Notes: generated from the letters alone by a model not told the origin. A stretch of 64,000 bases of DNA from Streptomyces sp. NBC_00193 (GCF_026342735.1 NZ_JAPEMM010000001.1:186001-250000); one strand, 5' to 3'. Shown: positions 44,719 through 54,013, counted from the stretch's first letter. Program-made: numbers and translations.

Positions 44719-46182
44719 TCAGCTGACGCCGAGCCATCCCTCGATCGGGTGGAGCGCGAAGAAGACCAGGAAGATTCCGGTCAGCGCCCACATGAAGGCA
44801 CCGATCTCGCGCGCCTTGCCCTGCGCCAGCTTGATGACGACGTAGGAGATGACACCGGCGGCGACGCCGGCCGTGATCGAGTACGTGAAGGGCATGATCA
44901 CGACGGTCAGGAAGACCGGGATCGAGGTGGCGCTGTCGGCCCAGTCCACGTGGCGGGCGTTCTGCATCATCATCGCGCCGATGACCACGAGGGCCGCGGA
45001 GGCGACCTCACCGGGAACGATCTGCGTGATCGGGGTGAAGAAGAGGCAGAGGGCGAAGAAGAGACCCGTGACGACGGAGGCGAGGCCTGTGCGGGCACCC
45101 TCACCGACGCCGGTGGCCGACTCGACGAACACGGTCTGGCCGGAGCCACCCGCGATGCCACCGATGGCGCCACCGGCACCGTCGATGAACAGCGCCTTGG
45201 ACAGGCCCGGCATGCGGCCCTGGTCGTCGGCGAGCTTGGCCTCGGTACCGACACCGATGATGGTGGCCATCGCGTCGAAGAAGCCGGCGAGCACGAGGGT
45301 GAAGACGATCATGCCGACCGTCATGACACCGACATCGCCCCAGCCGCCGAAGGAGACGTCACCGAAGAGCGAGAAGTCCGGCATCGAGACCGCGGAGCCC
45401 GAGAGGACCGGCGGGCCGCTCTTCCAGGCCTTCGGGTCGATGTCCGCGACGGCGTTCAGGATGGCCGCGAGGACGGTGCCGCCGACGATGCCGATCAGGA
45501 TCGCGCCGGGGATCTTGCGGGCCTGCAGGGCGAAGATGACGAGCAGGGTCACACAGAAGAGCAGGACGGGCCAGCCGGCGAGCTCGCCGCCGTGACCGAG
45601 GGTGACGGGGGGACCGAATTCCGAGCCCTTGCCGACGAAGCCCGCGTTCACGAGGCCGATGAGGGCCACGAACAGGCCGATGCCCATGGTGATCGCGTGC
45701 TTGAGCGCGAGGGGTATCGCGTTCATGATCATCTCTCGGAGGCCGGTGACGACCAGGAGACAGATCACGACACCGTAGATCACACACATGCCCATGGCCT
45801 GGGGCCAGGTCATCGCGGGTGCGACCTGCGAGGCGAGCACGCCCGACACGGAGAGACCGGCGGCGAGCGCCAGCGGCACCTTGCCGACGAAGCCCATGAG
45901 GAGCGTGGTGATGCAGGCGGCGAAGGCCGTCGCGGTGATCAGGGCCGCGGGGGCCATCGTGGTGCCCGCGACGTCCTTGCCCGAAAGGAGCAGGGGGTTC
46001 AGCAGGAGGATGTAGGCCATGGCCATGAAGGTCGTGATACCGCCACGCACTTCGTTGCCGACGTTGGATCCGCGCTTGCTGATGTGAAAGTACCGGTCGA
46101 GCCAAGACTGGCCAGCAGGGGTCGGAGAGCCTTCTCCGGCTCCCTCCGCACTGGGCTTGGACTCCACAGAGGACTGGGTCAT
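44719..46182 (-). CDS. NCS2-family purine permease (AzgA-like)
   Basis: A 487-residue permease with about 12-14 membrane helices of the AzgA/GhxP subgroup of NCS2, transporting hypoxanthine, adenine or guanine (possibly xanthine). Recognisable segments are EVRGGITTFMAMAYILLLNP near residue 45, GVGTEAKLADDQGRMPG and GGSGQTVFVESATGVGEGAR, the last a family hallmark. Start ATG with GGGAG upstream. It lies between the xdh operon terminator and xdhC, so uptake, oxidation and cofactor maturation are clustered. Confidence 0.92.
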   Translation of the reverse strand: MTQSSVESKPSAEGAGEGSPTPAGQSWLDRYFHISKRGSNVGNEVRGGITTFMAMAYILLLNPLLLSGKDVAGTTMAPAALITATAFAACITTLLMGFVGKVPLALAAGLSVSGVLASQVAPAMTWPQAMGMCVIYGVVICLLVVTGLREMIMNAIPLALKHAITMGIGLFVALIGLVNAGFVGKGSEFGPPVTLGHGGELAGWPVLLFCVTLLVIFALQARKIPGAILIGIVGGTVLAAILNAVADIDPKAWKSGPPVLSGSAVSMPDFSLFGDVSFGGWGDVGVMTVGMIVFTLVLAGFFDAMATIIGVGTEAKLADDQGRMPGLSKALFIDGAGGAIGGIAGGSGQTVFVESATGVGEGARTGLASVVTGLFFALCLFFTPITQIVPGEVASAALVVIGAMMMQNARHVDWADSATSIPVFLTVVIMPFTYSITAGVAAGVISYVVIKLAQGKAREIGAFMWALTGIFLVFFALHPIEGWLGVS

Positions 46183-46517
46183 GGTGCCTAACTCCCAAGG
46201 TTCAAAGGGGCACCCGCATAAAGATTGGAGACACGGGATTTGGGAAAACGCGTTTGGCTGCACGACCCGGGGTGACGGCCCGAGGCGACGCAAATTGTGC
46301 ACTGCGTGTACTGCGGGTACTGCGAGGGTTCTGCGGTACGGCTGGTACTCCTGGTGGCACCTGGGGTAGGGCGGTGCACCGGGGGGTACTACGGGGGGGT
46401 ACTGCCGGTGAAACTTGACCGCGAGCGGTGCGGTGCTGATGACTCCGGACTTCTGTGCTCCGGGCGGTGCGACTGGAAGTGTGACGTTCCCGTGCCACAC
46501 CGCCCGGAAATCTGGGG
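46183..46517 (-). other. Long leader/intergenic region of the permease gene
   Basis: About 335 bases between the permease start and the xdh terminator. A stretch around 46298-46350 contains several loose TACTGCGGG/TACTGCGAG repeats, and the AT-richer part (46215-46260) is the most likely promoter zone. A purine riboswitch core was looked for and not found. Confidence 0.4.
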
Positions 46518-46545
46518 GGTCCGGGGGCCTCGCGGCCCCCGGACC
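46518..46545 (-). terminator. Hairpin after the xdh operon
   Basis: Perfect 12-bp arms GGTCCGGGGGCC and GGCCCCCGGACC with a TCGC tetraloop, nine bases past the stop of the molybdenum subunit gene. Confidence 0.85.
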
Positions 46546-46553
46546 ACGCCGTC

Positions 46554-48959
46554 CTAGAGGGTGCCGGTGAGCAGTTCCGGACGGATCGGCGTCTTGTTGA
46601 TCTCCAGACCGGTCGCCGCCCGGATCGCCGCGATGACGGCCGGGGTGGACGAGAGGGTCGGGGCCTCGCCCATACCGCGCAGGCCGTACGGGGCCTTCGG
46701 GTCGGCGAGCTCCAGGACGTCGACCGGGATGGTCGGGGTGTCGAGGATGGTCGGGATCAGGTAGTCCGTGAAGGAAGGGTTGCGCACCTTCGCGGTCTTC
46801 GGGTCCACGATGATCTCTTCCATGATCGCGACGCCCAGGCCCTGGGTGGTACCACCCTGGATCTGGCCGACCACGGAGAGCATGTTCAGGGCCTTGCCGA
46901 CGTCCTGGGCGGTCGCCAGCTCGACGACCTTGACGAGGCCGAGCTCGGTGTCCACCTCGACGACCGCGCGGTGCGCGGCGAAGGTGTACTGGACGTGGCC
47001 GTTGCCCTGGCCGGTGACCAGGTCGAAGGGCTCGGTCGCGGCGTGACGGAACTCGAGCTCGATGTCGATCGCGTCCTCGCCCTCGAGGATGTCGGCGATG
47101 TCCGCGAGGACCTCTCCGCCATCGGTGACGACCTTGCCGCCTTCGAGGAGCAGCTCGGCGGTCGCCCACGCGGGGTGGTACGAGCCGTTCTTGCGCCGGC
47201 CGATCTCCAGGACCGCCTCGCGGACGGCCTCACAGGTGTTCTTCACTGCGCCACCGGTCATGTACGTCTGCCGCGAGGCGGACGTGGAACCGGCGGAGCC
47301 GACCTGCGTGTCGGCCGGGTGGATGGTCACCTGCGTGACACCCAGCTCGGTACGGGCGATCTGCGCGTGGACGGTGATACCGCCCTGGCCGACCTCCGCC
47401 ATGGCCGTGTGGACCATCGCGACCGCTTCGCCGTTGATGACCTCGAGGGTCACGCGGGCGGTGGAGTAGTCGTCGAAGCCCTCGGAGAAGCCGACGTTCT
47501 TGATGCCGACCGCGTAGCCGACGCCGCGGACGACGCCTTCACCGTGGGTGGTGTTCGACAGACCACCGGGCAGCGCGCGGACGTCCGCGTTCTCGCCGGC
47601 GGACTCCCACTGGCGCTCCGGCGGCAGCGGGCGGGCCTTGACCCGGCGCAGCAGCTCGGCGACGGGCGCCGGAGCGTCCACGACCTGGCCGGTGGGCATG
47701 ATCGTGCCCTGCTCCATGGCGTTGAGCTGGCGGAACTCGACCGGGTCCATGCCCAGCTTCGCCGCGAGCTTGTCCATCTGGGCCTCGTAGGCGAAGCAGG
47801 CCTGGACGGCGCCGAAGCCGCGCATCGCGCCACAGGGCGGGTTGTTCGTGTAGAGCGCGATCGCCTCGATGTCCACGTCCTCCAGGACGTACGGACCGAC
47901 CGAGAGGGAGGAGGCGTTGCCCACGACCGCCGGGGAAGCGGACGCGTACGCGCCGCCGTCCAGGACGATCTTGCACTTCATGTGCGTGAGCTTGCCGTCC
48001 TTGGTGGCGCCGTGCTCGTAGTACAGCTTCGCCGGGTGACGGTGCACGTGGCCGAAGAAGGACTCGAAGCGGTTGTAGACGATCTTGACCGGCTTCTGCG
48101 TGGCCAGGGCCAGCAGGCAGGCGTGGATCTGCATCGAGATGTCTTCGCGGCCACCGAAGGCACCGCCGACGCCCGAGAGCGTCATGCGGACCTTCTCCGG
48201 CGGCAGGCCCAGGACCGGGGCGATCTGCTGGAGGTCCGAGTGCAGCCACTGGGTGGCGACGTACAGCTCGACACCGCCGTCCTCGGACGGTACGGCCAGA
48301 CCGGACTCCGGGCCGAGGAAGGCCTGGTCCTGCATGCCGAAGGTGTACTCGCCCTCGACGATGACGTCGGCGCGCTTGCGGGCCTCTTCCACGTTGCCGC
48401 GGATGATCGGCTGGCGGTGCACGATGTTCGGGTGCGGGACGTGACCGATGTGGTGGTCGTCGCGGCCCTCGTGGATCAGCGGTGCGTCGGGGGCGAGGGC
48501 GGAGGCCTCGTCCGTGACGAGCGGCAGCTCACGGTAGTCGATCTTGATCTTGGCGGCCGCGCGGCGGGCGGTCTCCGGGTGGTCGGCGGCCACGAGGGCG
48601 ACCGGCTCACCGTGGTGACGGACCCGGCCGTTGGCGAGAACCGGGGTGTCCTGGATCTCGAGGCCGTAGTTCTTCATCTCGGCCGGCAGGTCGTCGTACG
48701 TCAGGACCGAGTAGACACCCGGCATCGCCAGGGCCTCGGAGATGTCGATCGAGACGATCTCGGCGTGGGCCACGGTGCTGCGGAGCGTCTGGCCCCACAG
48801 CATGTCCTCGTGCCACATGTCCGAGGAGTACGCGAACTCACCGGTCACCTTGAGGGTGCCGTCCGGGCGCAGCGTGGACTCGCCGATGCCGCCCTTGGTG
48901 TGGTTCTGCGTGACGTTGGTCGGCGTACCCGCCGGGACCGTGCGCGTGTTCTGGGCCAT
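46554..48959 (-). CDS. Xanthine dehydrogenase, molybdenum-binding subunit
   Basis: An 801-residue large subunit carrying the molybdopterin cofactor, where purine is hydroxylated. Typical motifs are GGAFGGRED (near 265), GAMRGFGAVQACFAYE (near 382), GQGG in MAEVGQGGITVHAQIA, and the catalytic-glutamate motif GMGEAPT near the C-terminus. It follows the iron-sulfur subunit by two bases and is the last gene of the operon. Whether xanthine, hypoxanthine or another purine is preferred is inferred from the permease and XdhC neighbours. Confidence 0.92.
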   Translation of the reverse strand: MAQNTRTVPAGTPTNVTQNHTKGGIGESTLRPDGTLKVTGEFAYSSDMWHEDMLWGQTLRSTVAHAEIVSIDISEALAMPGVYSVLTYDDLPAEMKNYGLEIQDTPVLANGRVRHHGEPVALVAADHPETARRAAAKIKIDYRELPLVTDEASALAPDAPLIHEGRDDHHIGHVPHPNIVHRQPIIRGNVEEARKRADVIVEGEYTFGMQDQAFLGPESGLAVPSEDGGVELYVATQWLHSDLQQIAPVLGLPPEKVRMTLSGVGGAFGGREDISMQIHACLLALATQKPVKIVYNRFESFFGHVHRHPAKLYYEHGATKDGKLTHMKCKIVLDGGAYASASPAVVGNASSLSVGPYVLEDVDIEAIALYTNNPPCGAMRGFGAVQACFAYEAQMDKLAAKLGMDPVEFRQLNAMEQGTIMPTGQVVDAPAPVAELLRRVKARPLPPERQWESAGENADVRALPGGLSNTTHGEGVVRGVGYAVGIKNVGFSEGFDDYSTARVTLEVINGEAVAMVHTAMAEVGQGGITVHAQIARTELGVTQVTIHPADTQVGSAGSTSASRQTYMTGGAVKNTCEAVREAVLEIGRRKNGSYHPAWATAELLLEGGKVVTDGGEVLADIADILEGEDAIDIELEFRHAATEPFDLVTGQGNGHVQYTFAAHRAVVEVDTELGLVKVVELATAQDVGKALNMLSVVGQIQGGTTQGLGVAIMEEIIVDPKTAKVRNPSFTDYLIPTILDTPTIPVDVLELADPKAPYGLRGMGEAPTLSSTPAVIAAIRAATGLEINKTPIRPELLTGTL

Positions 48960-48961
48960 GG

Positions 48962-49570
48962 TCAGACCGCCTCAGACTGACGGGCGGCCGCGAGGCGGAC
49001 CGCGTCGAGGATCTTCTCGTAGCCCGTGCAGCGGCAGAGGTTGCCGGACAGGGACTCACGGATGTCCTGGTCGGACGGGGAGGGGTTCTCCTCCAGCAGC
49101 GCGTCGGCCTGGACCAGGAGGCCCGGGGTGCAGAAACCGCACTGGACGGCGCCGGCGTCGATGAACGCCTGCTGGATGTTGGAGAGCTCGACGCCCTCGC
49201 CGGTCTGCGAGTCGCCCGGCTTGGCCTGCCACTGCTTGGCGGCGTCCAGGGTGACGCCGCCCTTGCTGCCGCAGCCGCCGCCGGTGCCGCAGGCACCGCC
49301 GTGGCCGTGCTCGTCGCGCTGCTTGGCGAACTCCGCCAGGCCCTCGACGGTCACGACGTCGCGACCCTCGACCTGACCGGCCGCGACCAGACAGGAACAG
49401 ACCGGCACGCCGTCGAGACGGACGGTGCAGGAACCGCACTCGCCCTGCTCACAGGCGTTCTTCGAACCGGGAAGGCCCAGGCGCTCGCGCAGGACGTAGA
49501 GAAGGGACTCGCCCTCCCAGACGTCGTCGGCTTCCTGCTGACGGCCGTTGACAGTGAAATTGACGCGCAT
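48962..49570 (-). CDS. Xanthine dehydrogenase, [2Fe-2S] subunit with Gly/Cys-rich insertion
   Basis: A 202-residue electron-transfer subunit binding two [2Fe-2S] clusters. Plant-type ferredoxin ligands are Cys40, 45, 48 and 60; the helical-domain cluster uses Cys144, 147, 179 and 181. Compared with the usual 155-165-residue subunits it carries an insertion of about 45 residues (84-128). This begins RDEHGHGGACGTGGGCGSKG, with two extra cysteines and histidines, and sits between the two cluster domains. It lies two bases from both neighbours, so the operon is FAD, FeS, Mo subunit. Confidence 0.92.
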   Translation of the reverse strand: MRVNFTVNGRQQEADDVWEGESLLYVLRERLGLPGSKNACEQGECGSCTVRLDGVPVCSCLVAAGQVEGRDVVTVEGLAEFAKQRDEHGHGGACGTGGGCGSKGGVTLDAAKQWQAKPGDSQTGEGVELSNIQQAFIDAGAVQCGFCTPGLLVQADALLEENPSPSDQDIRESLSGNLCRCTGYEKILDAVRLAAARQSEAV

Positions 49571-49572
49571 GA

Positions 49573-50469
49573 TTACGCAGCCCCTTCAAGCGAGCGGCCG
49601 TTGTTCGAACCGCGGTACTGCTCCCACGTCCAGACGAGCTGGCGGCGAGCCATGATGCCGACCGCGTGGCGGCGGTACTTCGCCGTGCCGCGGACGTCGT
49701 CGATCGGGTTGGCCGCGCCGGAGGCGAGGTCACCGAACTGCTTGGCGATCGACGGGGTGATGACCTTGCCGGACTCCCAGAAGCCACCCTCTTCGAGCGC
49801 GGCGTTGAGGAACTCCTCGGCGGCCTTCGCCCGGATCGGGGTCGGCGCGGCCGAACCGATACCGGTACGGACCGTGCGGGTCTCGGGGTGCAGCGCCAGG
49901 CCGAACGCGCAGACGGCGATGACCATCGCGTTGCGGGAGCCGACCTTGGAGTACTGCTGGGGGCCGTCCGCCTTCTTGACGTGGACGGTCTTGATGAGCT
50001 CGTCGGCGGCCAGCGCGTTGCGCTTCACGCCGGTGTAGAACTCGTCGATCGGGATCAGGCGGGATCCGCGTACGGACTCCACCTCGACCTCGGCACCCGC
50101 CGCGAGGAGCGCGGGGTGGGAGTCGCCGGCCGGCGAGGCGCAACCGAGGTTGCCGCCGACACCGCCGCGGTTACGGATCTGCGGGGACGCGACCGTGTGC
50201 GAGGCGAGCGCGAGTCCCGGAAGCTCCGTGCGGAGGTTCTCCATGATCTGCGTGTACGGGACGGAGGCGCCCAGACGTACCACGTCCTCGCCGACCTCCC
50301 ACTCCCGCAGGAGACCGATGCGGTTCAGGTCCAGGAGGTACTCCGGCCGACGGTGGTCGAAGTTGATCTCGACCATCACATCGGTGCCACCCGCAATCGG
50401 CACAGCTGTGGGGAACTCGGCCTTAGCGGCGAGCGCCTCCTCCCAGCTGGCGGGGCGAAGGAAGTCCAT
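49573..50469 (-). CDS. Xanthine dehydrogenase, FAD-binding subunit
   Basis: A 298-residue subunit of the CoxM/xanthine dehydrogenase FAD family, passing electrons from the iron-sulfur clusters to NAD. It has the FAD motif PIAGGTDVMVEIN (near 24-36), ASPQIRNRGGVGGNLGCASP (near 95-114) and the DFLRPASWEEAL opening typical of the family. First gene of the operon. The upstream gap to the divergent pucR-like gene holds candidate operators. Confidence 0.93.
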   Translation of the reverse strand: MDFLRPASWEEALAAKAEFPTAVPIAGGTDVMVEINFDHRRPEYLLDLNRIGLLREWEVGEDVVRLGASVPYTQIMENLRTELPGLALASHTVASPQIRNRGGVGGNLGCASPAGDSHPALLAAGAEVEVESVRGSRLIPIDEFYTGVKRNALAADELIKTVHVKKADGPQQYSKVGSRNAMVIAVCAFGLALHPETRTVRTGIGSAAPTPIRAKAAEEFLNAALEEGGFWESGKVITPSIAKQFGDLASGAANPIDDVRGTAKYRRHAVGIMARRQLVWTWEQYRGSNNGRSLEGAA

Positions 50470-50493
50470 GTGCGGCTCTCTTCTTCTTAATCG

Positions 50494-50577
50494 GGTCGTT
50501 CACTTCAAGCCAGGAGGCCGTTGGGCCCTCGACTGGTCGTTCACGTGCTGTTAACGCGGTGTGGACTCAGTACACCG
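50494..50577. promoter_or_regulatory. Candidate regulatory sites between xdh and pucR-like genes
   Basis: Two direct copies of GGTCGTTCAC (50494-50503 and 50535-50544) start 41 bases apart, about four helical turns. Next to them is the inverted repeat CGGTGT-N9-ACACCG (50557-50577). The sites lie in the 254-base divergent gap, suitable for binding by the PucR-type protein. Confidence 0.45.
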
Positions 50578-50723
50578 GCCCTCCGTCCCTCGGGTGCAGT
50601 CACCGAAACCATGAAGGAGTTGGCTGGGGACCTCCCTCGTCTTGTAGATTCGTATGAAAGGCAGGATGCGACGACCTGCCCGATTTCCAACGGCAACATT
50701 CGAGACAGATCGGCGGCGACATC

Positions 50724-52403
50724 ATGCGGCTGCGCGCACTGCTGGAAACCGAGGCGCTGGGGCTGCGGCTGCTGGGCGGCGAGGAAGAACTCGACCGGAC
50801 GGTCCGCGGGGTCATGACGACCGACCTGAGGGATCCCAGCCGATACCTATCCGGAGGGGAACTGGTCCTCACTGGCCTGGCATGGAGACGAAATTCGGCC
50901 GACTCCGAGCCGTTCGTACGAATCCTCGCGAGCGCCGGCGTGGCCGGGCTCGCGGCCGGCGAGGCCGAACTGGGTGACATTCCCGACGACCTCGTCACGG
51001 CGTGTCTGCGCAACCGTCTGCCGTTGTTCGCTGTAAACGAAGACGTTGCATTCGCCACCATCACGGAGTATGTGGTGCGGCAGGTGTCGGGAGAGCGTGC
51101 CGGGGACCTCGCGGCCGTCGTGGACCGCCATCGCCGGCTCATGACCTCCGGTCCGGCCGGTGGCGGACCCGATGTGGTGCTCGATCTGCTCACCACGGAC
51201 CTCGATCTCCGGGCCTGGGTGCTCTCGCCGACCGGTCGGCAGATCGCCGGGGCGGGCGAGCCGCTGGCGCCGGGCATCTGCGCGGCACTGGCGAGCGAGC
51301 ACCTCGCGGCGGTCCGGACGGGCCGCAGGGGACCGCACCGGATCTCCCTCCAGGGTATTACCTACTCCCTCTTCCCGATCAGGGGACACGGCCGCGGCGC
51401 CGCAGGTCCGGCGGCCCGCGACGTCCGGGAGAGCGTGCTCTCCGACTGGCTGCTGGCTGTCGAGGCCGACGCCGGCGACTGGCCGGCCGAGCGGCTCGAC
51501 CTGCTCCAGGGCGTCACCCAGCTCATCGCGGTCGAGCGGGACCGCCGCGACGCGGCCCGTACGGTGCGCCGCCGGCTGGCCCAGGAGGTCCTGGAGCTGG
51601 TCCAGACGGGCGCTCCGCCCGCCGAGATCGCCGCCCGCCTGCGGGTGGCCGCGCCGGTGCTCCTGCCCGGCCTGGGCGCCGCCCCGCACTGGCAGGTCGT
51701 CGTGGCCCGGGTCGACTGGGACGGCGGCGACATCGCCGGCGGCCCCGTGGCCCAGTCGCTCCTCGAGGAAATCCTGGTCGACCCCTCGGTCTCCGGGCCG
51801 GAACCGTCCGACCGGATCGCCGTCGCGCACGCCGGGGACGAGGCGATCGCCCTCGTACCCCTGCCCGCGCCCGCCGGGGAGCCCGGCGAGGAGAAGGGCC
51901 CCGACACCGCCCTGCACGCGGAAACGCTGCTGGCGGCCGTACGGGACCCCCTGGCGGCCGGTCTCGCCGACGACGGCCGGCTCACCCTGGGCGTCAGCGC
52001 GGCCGTGTCCTCCGCCGAGGGGCTCCGCGGAGCCCTGGAAGAGGCCCGGCACGCCCGCCGGGTCGCGGCGGCCCGCCCGGGCCGGGTCTGCGCGGCCGGT
52101 CACCACGAGCTGGCCTCGCACGTCCTGCTGCTCCCGTTCGTCCCGGACGACGTCCGCCGCGCCTTCACGGCCCGGCTGCTCGACCCGCTGCGGGACTACG
52201 ACCGCCGCCACCGGGCGGAGCTCATCCCCACGCTCGAAGCCTTCCTGGACTGCGACGGCTCGTGGACCCGCTGCGCGACGCGGCTGCACCTCCACGTCAA
52301 CACGCTGAGGTACCGGGTCGGGCGAATCGAGCAGTTGACGGCGCGGGACCTTTCCCGCCTGGAGGACAAGCTCGACTTCTTCCTGGCACTGCGGATGAGC
52401 TGA
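50724..52403 (+). CDS. PucR-family transcriptional regulator
   Basis: A 559-residue purine-catabolism-type regulator. An N-terminal PucR domain (about 1-125, MRLRALLETEALGLRLLGG...) is followed by a central GGDEF-like/CdaR-type region (about 300-450). The C-terminal helix-turn-helix (about 490-555) contains the signature TLEAFLDCDGSWTRCATRLHLHVNTLRYRV, here split over residues 493-522. It diverges from the xdh operon, as in other actinomycetes where PucR-type proteins control purine breakdown. Effector (for example allantoin or a purine) is unknown. Confidence 0.9.
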   Translation: MRLRALLETEALGLRLLGGEEELDRTVRGVMTTDLRDPSRYLSGGELVLTGLAWRRNSADSEPFVRILASAGVAGLAAGEAELGDIPDDLVTACLRNRLPLFAVNEDVAFATITEYVVRQVSGERAGDLAAVVDRHRRLMTSGPAGGGPDVVLDLLTTDLDLRAWVLSPTGRQIAGAGEPLAPGICAALASEHLAAVRTGRRGPHRISLQGITYSLFPIRGHGRGAAGPAARDVRESVLSDWLLAVEADAGDWPAERLDLLQGVTQLIAVERDRRDAARTVRRRLAQEVLELVQTGAPPAEIAARLRVAAPVLLPGLGAAPHWQVVVARVDWDGGDIAGGPVAQSLLEEILVDPSVSGPEPSDRIAVAHAGDEAIALVPLPAPAGEPGEEKGPDTALHAETLLAAVRDPLAAGLADDGRLTLGVSAAVSSAEGLRGALEEARHARRVAAARPGRVCAAGHHELASHVLLLPFVPDDVRRAFTARLLDPLRDYDRRHRAELIPTLEAFLDCDGSWTRCATRLHLHVNTLRYRVGRIEQLTARDLSRLEDKLDFFLALRMS

Positions 52404-52418
52404 GAAGATCCACCGCCT

Positions 52419-52438
52419 GACCGGCCGGGGGGCCGGTC
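52419..52438 (+). terminator. Hairpin after pucR-like gene
   Basis: GACCGGCC, loop GGGG, GGCCGGTC: a perfect 8-bp stem 15 bases past the stop. Confidence 0.7.
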
Positions 52439-52602
52439 GGGACCCAGTGGAGGCCGAGTGGAGGCCGGGCGGGGGCGGCTGATGATCCGTCCGGACTTTG
52501 TGAAAGAGTTCACCCGACCCCTTGGCCGAACCTGCCGATCCGTGCTCTCATTTCGCCCCAGGGCTCAACGACGTGCTGCTTGGTTGCTTTGGGGAGGGCA
52601 AT

Positions 52603-53382
52603 GTGGCGGATACCGCCATGTCCAGTGCCGGAACTACCGGGGGAGACGACCCCCTCCAGCGGGCGATATGGCGGCTGCGCTCGCGCGGCTGTTGGACCGA
52701 CGCGGCGGCCCTGCTGACGCCGCACCTGCACGATGCCGGAGCCGCCGTCCAGCGGACCGGGCTCCTGGTCGAACGCTGCCTGTTCACCGGGCAGGGCTGG
52801 GCCGAGGCGGAGGACGCGCTGCGGGTGGCCGAAGCGGTCTCCCAGGACGACGACGACCGGGGCGCGGCCGCGTGCGAGCGCGGTCACCTGGCGTACGCGG
52901 CGACCGTACTGGGCGTGCGCGACCGGGCCGACGAGGCCCGCTCCGCGCTCGGCCGGGCGGCGGCGCTGCTGTCCCCCGGGTCGCGCACCCGGCCGCTCCT
53001 GGACTTCCGGCGGGGCCTGGTCGCCGAACACCTGGCGGACGCCCCGTCCTCGGCCCTGCCGGCGTACCGGCGGGCCCACGCGGGCGCCCTCGCCCACGGC
53101 GACGTCCTGCTGCTCTCCTTCACCTGGCGCCACCTCGCGGCGCTGGCCCTGCGGGACGGGGAGGTCGCCGAGGCCCGCAAGGGCTTCGCGGAGTCCCTCC
53201 GCATCCGGGAGGACCTGGGCTTCCTGATCGGCACGGCCCCGGCCCTCGCGGCCCTGGCCGAAGCCGAACCGGAACCGGAGGCCACCCGCCTCCGCGCGGA
53301 GGCCCGCCGCCTCTTCCACCTCCTGGGCGGCATCCCCACCTGGCTGGCCGACCAACTCCACCCCGTCCCAACTCCTTCTTGA
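52603..53382 (+). CDS. Helical-repeat (TPR-like) protein of unknown role
   Basis: A 259-residue, Ala/Leu/Arg-rich protein made of helix pairs resembling tetratricopeptide repeats (for example LLVERCLFTGQGWAEAEDAL and KGFAESLRIREDLGFLIGTA). No catalytic motif or signal peptide is present. A GTG at 52603 is chosen because GGGGAGGG lies just upstream; an ATG at 52618 is an alternative. It stands alone, ahead of a repeat-filled convergent region. A scaffold or protein-interaction role is inferred only from the fold. Confidence 0.65.
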   Translation: MADTAMSSAGTTGGDDPLQRAIWRLRSRGCWTDAAALLTPHLHDAGAAVQRTGLLVERCLFTGQGWAEAEDALRVAEAVSQDDDDRGAAACERGHLAYAATVLGVRDRADEARSALGRAAALLSPGSRTRPLLDFRRGLVAEHLADAPSSALPAYRRAHAGALAHGDVLLLSFTWRHLAALALRDGEVAEARKGFAESLRIREDLGFLIGTAPALAALAEAEPEPEATRLRAEARRLFHLLGGIPTWLADQLHPVPTPS

Positions 53383-53522
53383 CGCGCCGCTCGCGCGGCT
53401 CGGCCCTGGCGGGCCTCCCCGGCTTCGCGCCGCTGCGCCGGACTCCGTCCGGCGGTGCCCGGGCGGGGCTCCCGCCACTGCCGTCCCGGCGCGGGGCCCG
53501 GTGGGCGGGTGCGGCTGGCTGG

Positions 53523-53769
53523 GCCCTGCGGGGCGAAGTCCCCTACCCGCCCTTCCACCGTTCCCCGGGCTCCGCCCGGACCCGCGCCTCAAACGCCGCC
53601 GAGGCTGAGTGGGGTGTCCCAGCCCCCGGACGGGCTGAAGAAGGGGTACCGGGCTGCGCCCGGACCCCCTGGGGCTCCGCCCCAGACCCCGGTCCTCAAA
53701 CGCCGGACGGCTGAAAAGCCCCTGGGGCTCCGCCCCAGACCCCGCGCCTCAAACGCCGGCGCGGCTGAA
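53523..53769. repeat. Dispersed intergenic repeat, copy 3, with internal direct repeats
   Basis: Starts with CCCGCCCTTCCACCGTTCCC as in the element at 31071. It also has two direct repeats of roughly 50 bases, each CCCCTGGGGCTCCGCCCCAG followed by a CCTCAAACGCCGG motif (about 53667 and 53719). CTGGGGCTCCGCCCCAG units can form hairpins. Confidence 0.75.
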
Positions 53770-53817
53770 ATTGCCCCCGGTGGGGCTGGGGGAGGCGGCC
53801 GGGTCGGGGACGGGGAC

Positions 53818-53934
53818 GGGGTGGGGTGTCGGCCGGGACGTAAAGCGTGATTTGTGGCGCGAGAACACGCCGCGCCCTGTCGAAGTGGAGCGGGGGGCGC
53901 CTAAATCATGCAGTCCAGGCCGACACCCCACCCC
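53818..53934. repeat. 117-bp imperfect palindromic element
   Basis: Perfect 17-base terminal inverted repeats (53818-53834 and 53918-53934; arm GGGGTGGGGTGTCGGCC). Pairing continues inward: GCGTGATTTGTGGCGC on the left matches GCGCCTAAATCATGC on the right with a few mismatches. The centre is less GC-rich than its surroundings. It could be a miniature mobile element, a bidirectional terminator or a structured RNA. Confidence 0.65.
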
Positions 53935-54013
53935 GGCCCCGGCACCGACCCACCCCCGCAGCCCAACAGACACCACCACACCCCCAGCCCCGCCGGCGAT
54001 TGAGGCGCAGGGG

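Larger units (their letters stand above)
53383..54013. other. Convergent intergenic region filled with repeats
   Basis: About 630 bases between the helical-repeat gene and the GntR gene. It holds a dispersed-repeat copy with internal direct repeats (53523-53769) and a 117-base inverted-repeat element (53818-53934). The open frames here carry repeat sequence and no recognisable protein. Confidence 0.7.

Noticed and set aside
46183..46517. Possible purine riboswitch before the NCS2 permease
   Set aside because: The conserved purine aptamer core and its three-stem layout are not present; only loose short repeats were seen.
53383..53850. Plus-strand frame continuing after the helical-repeat gene
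   Set aside because: Composed of the dispersed repeat and hairpins; no ribosome site or domain.
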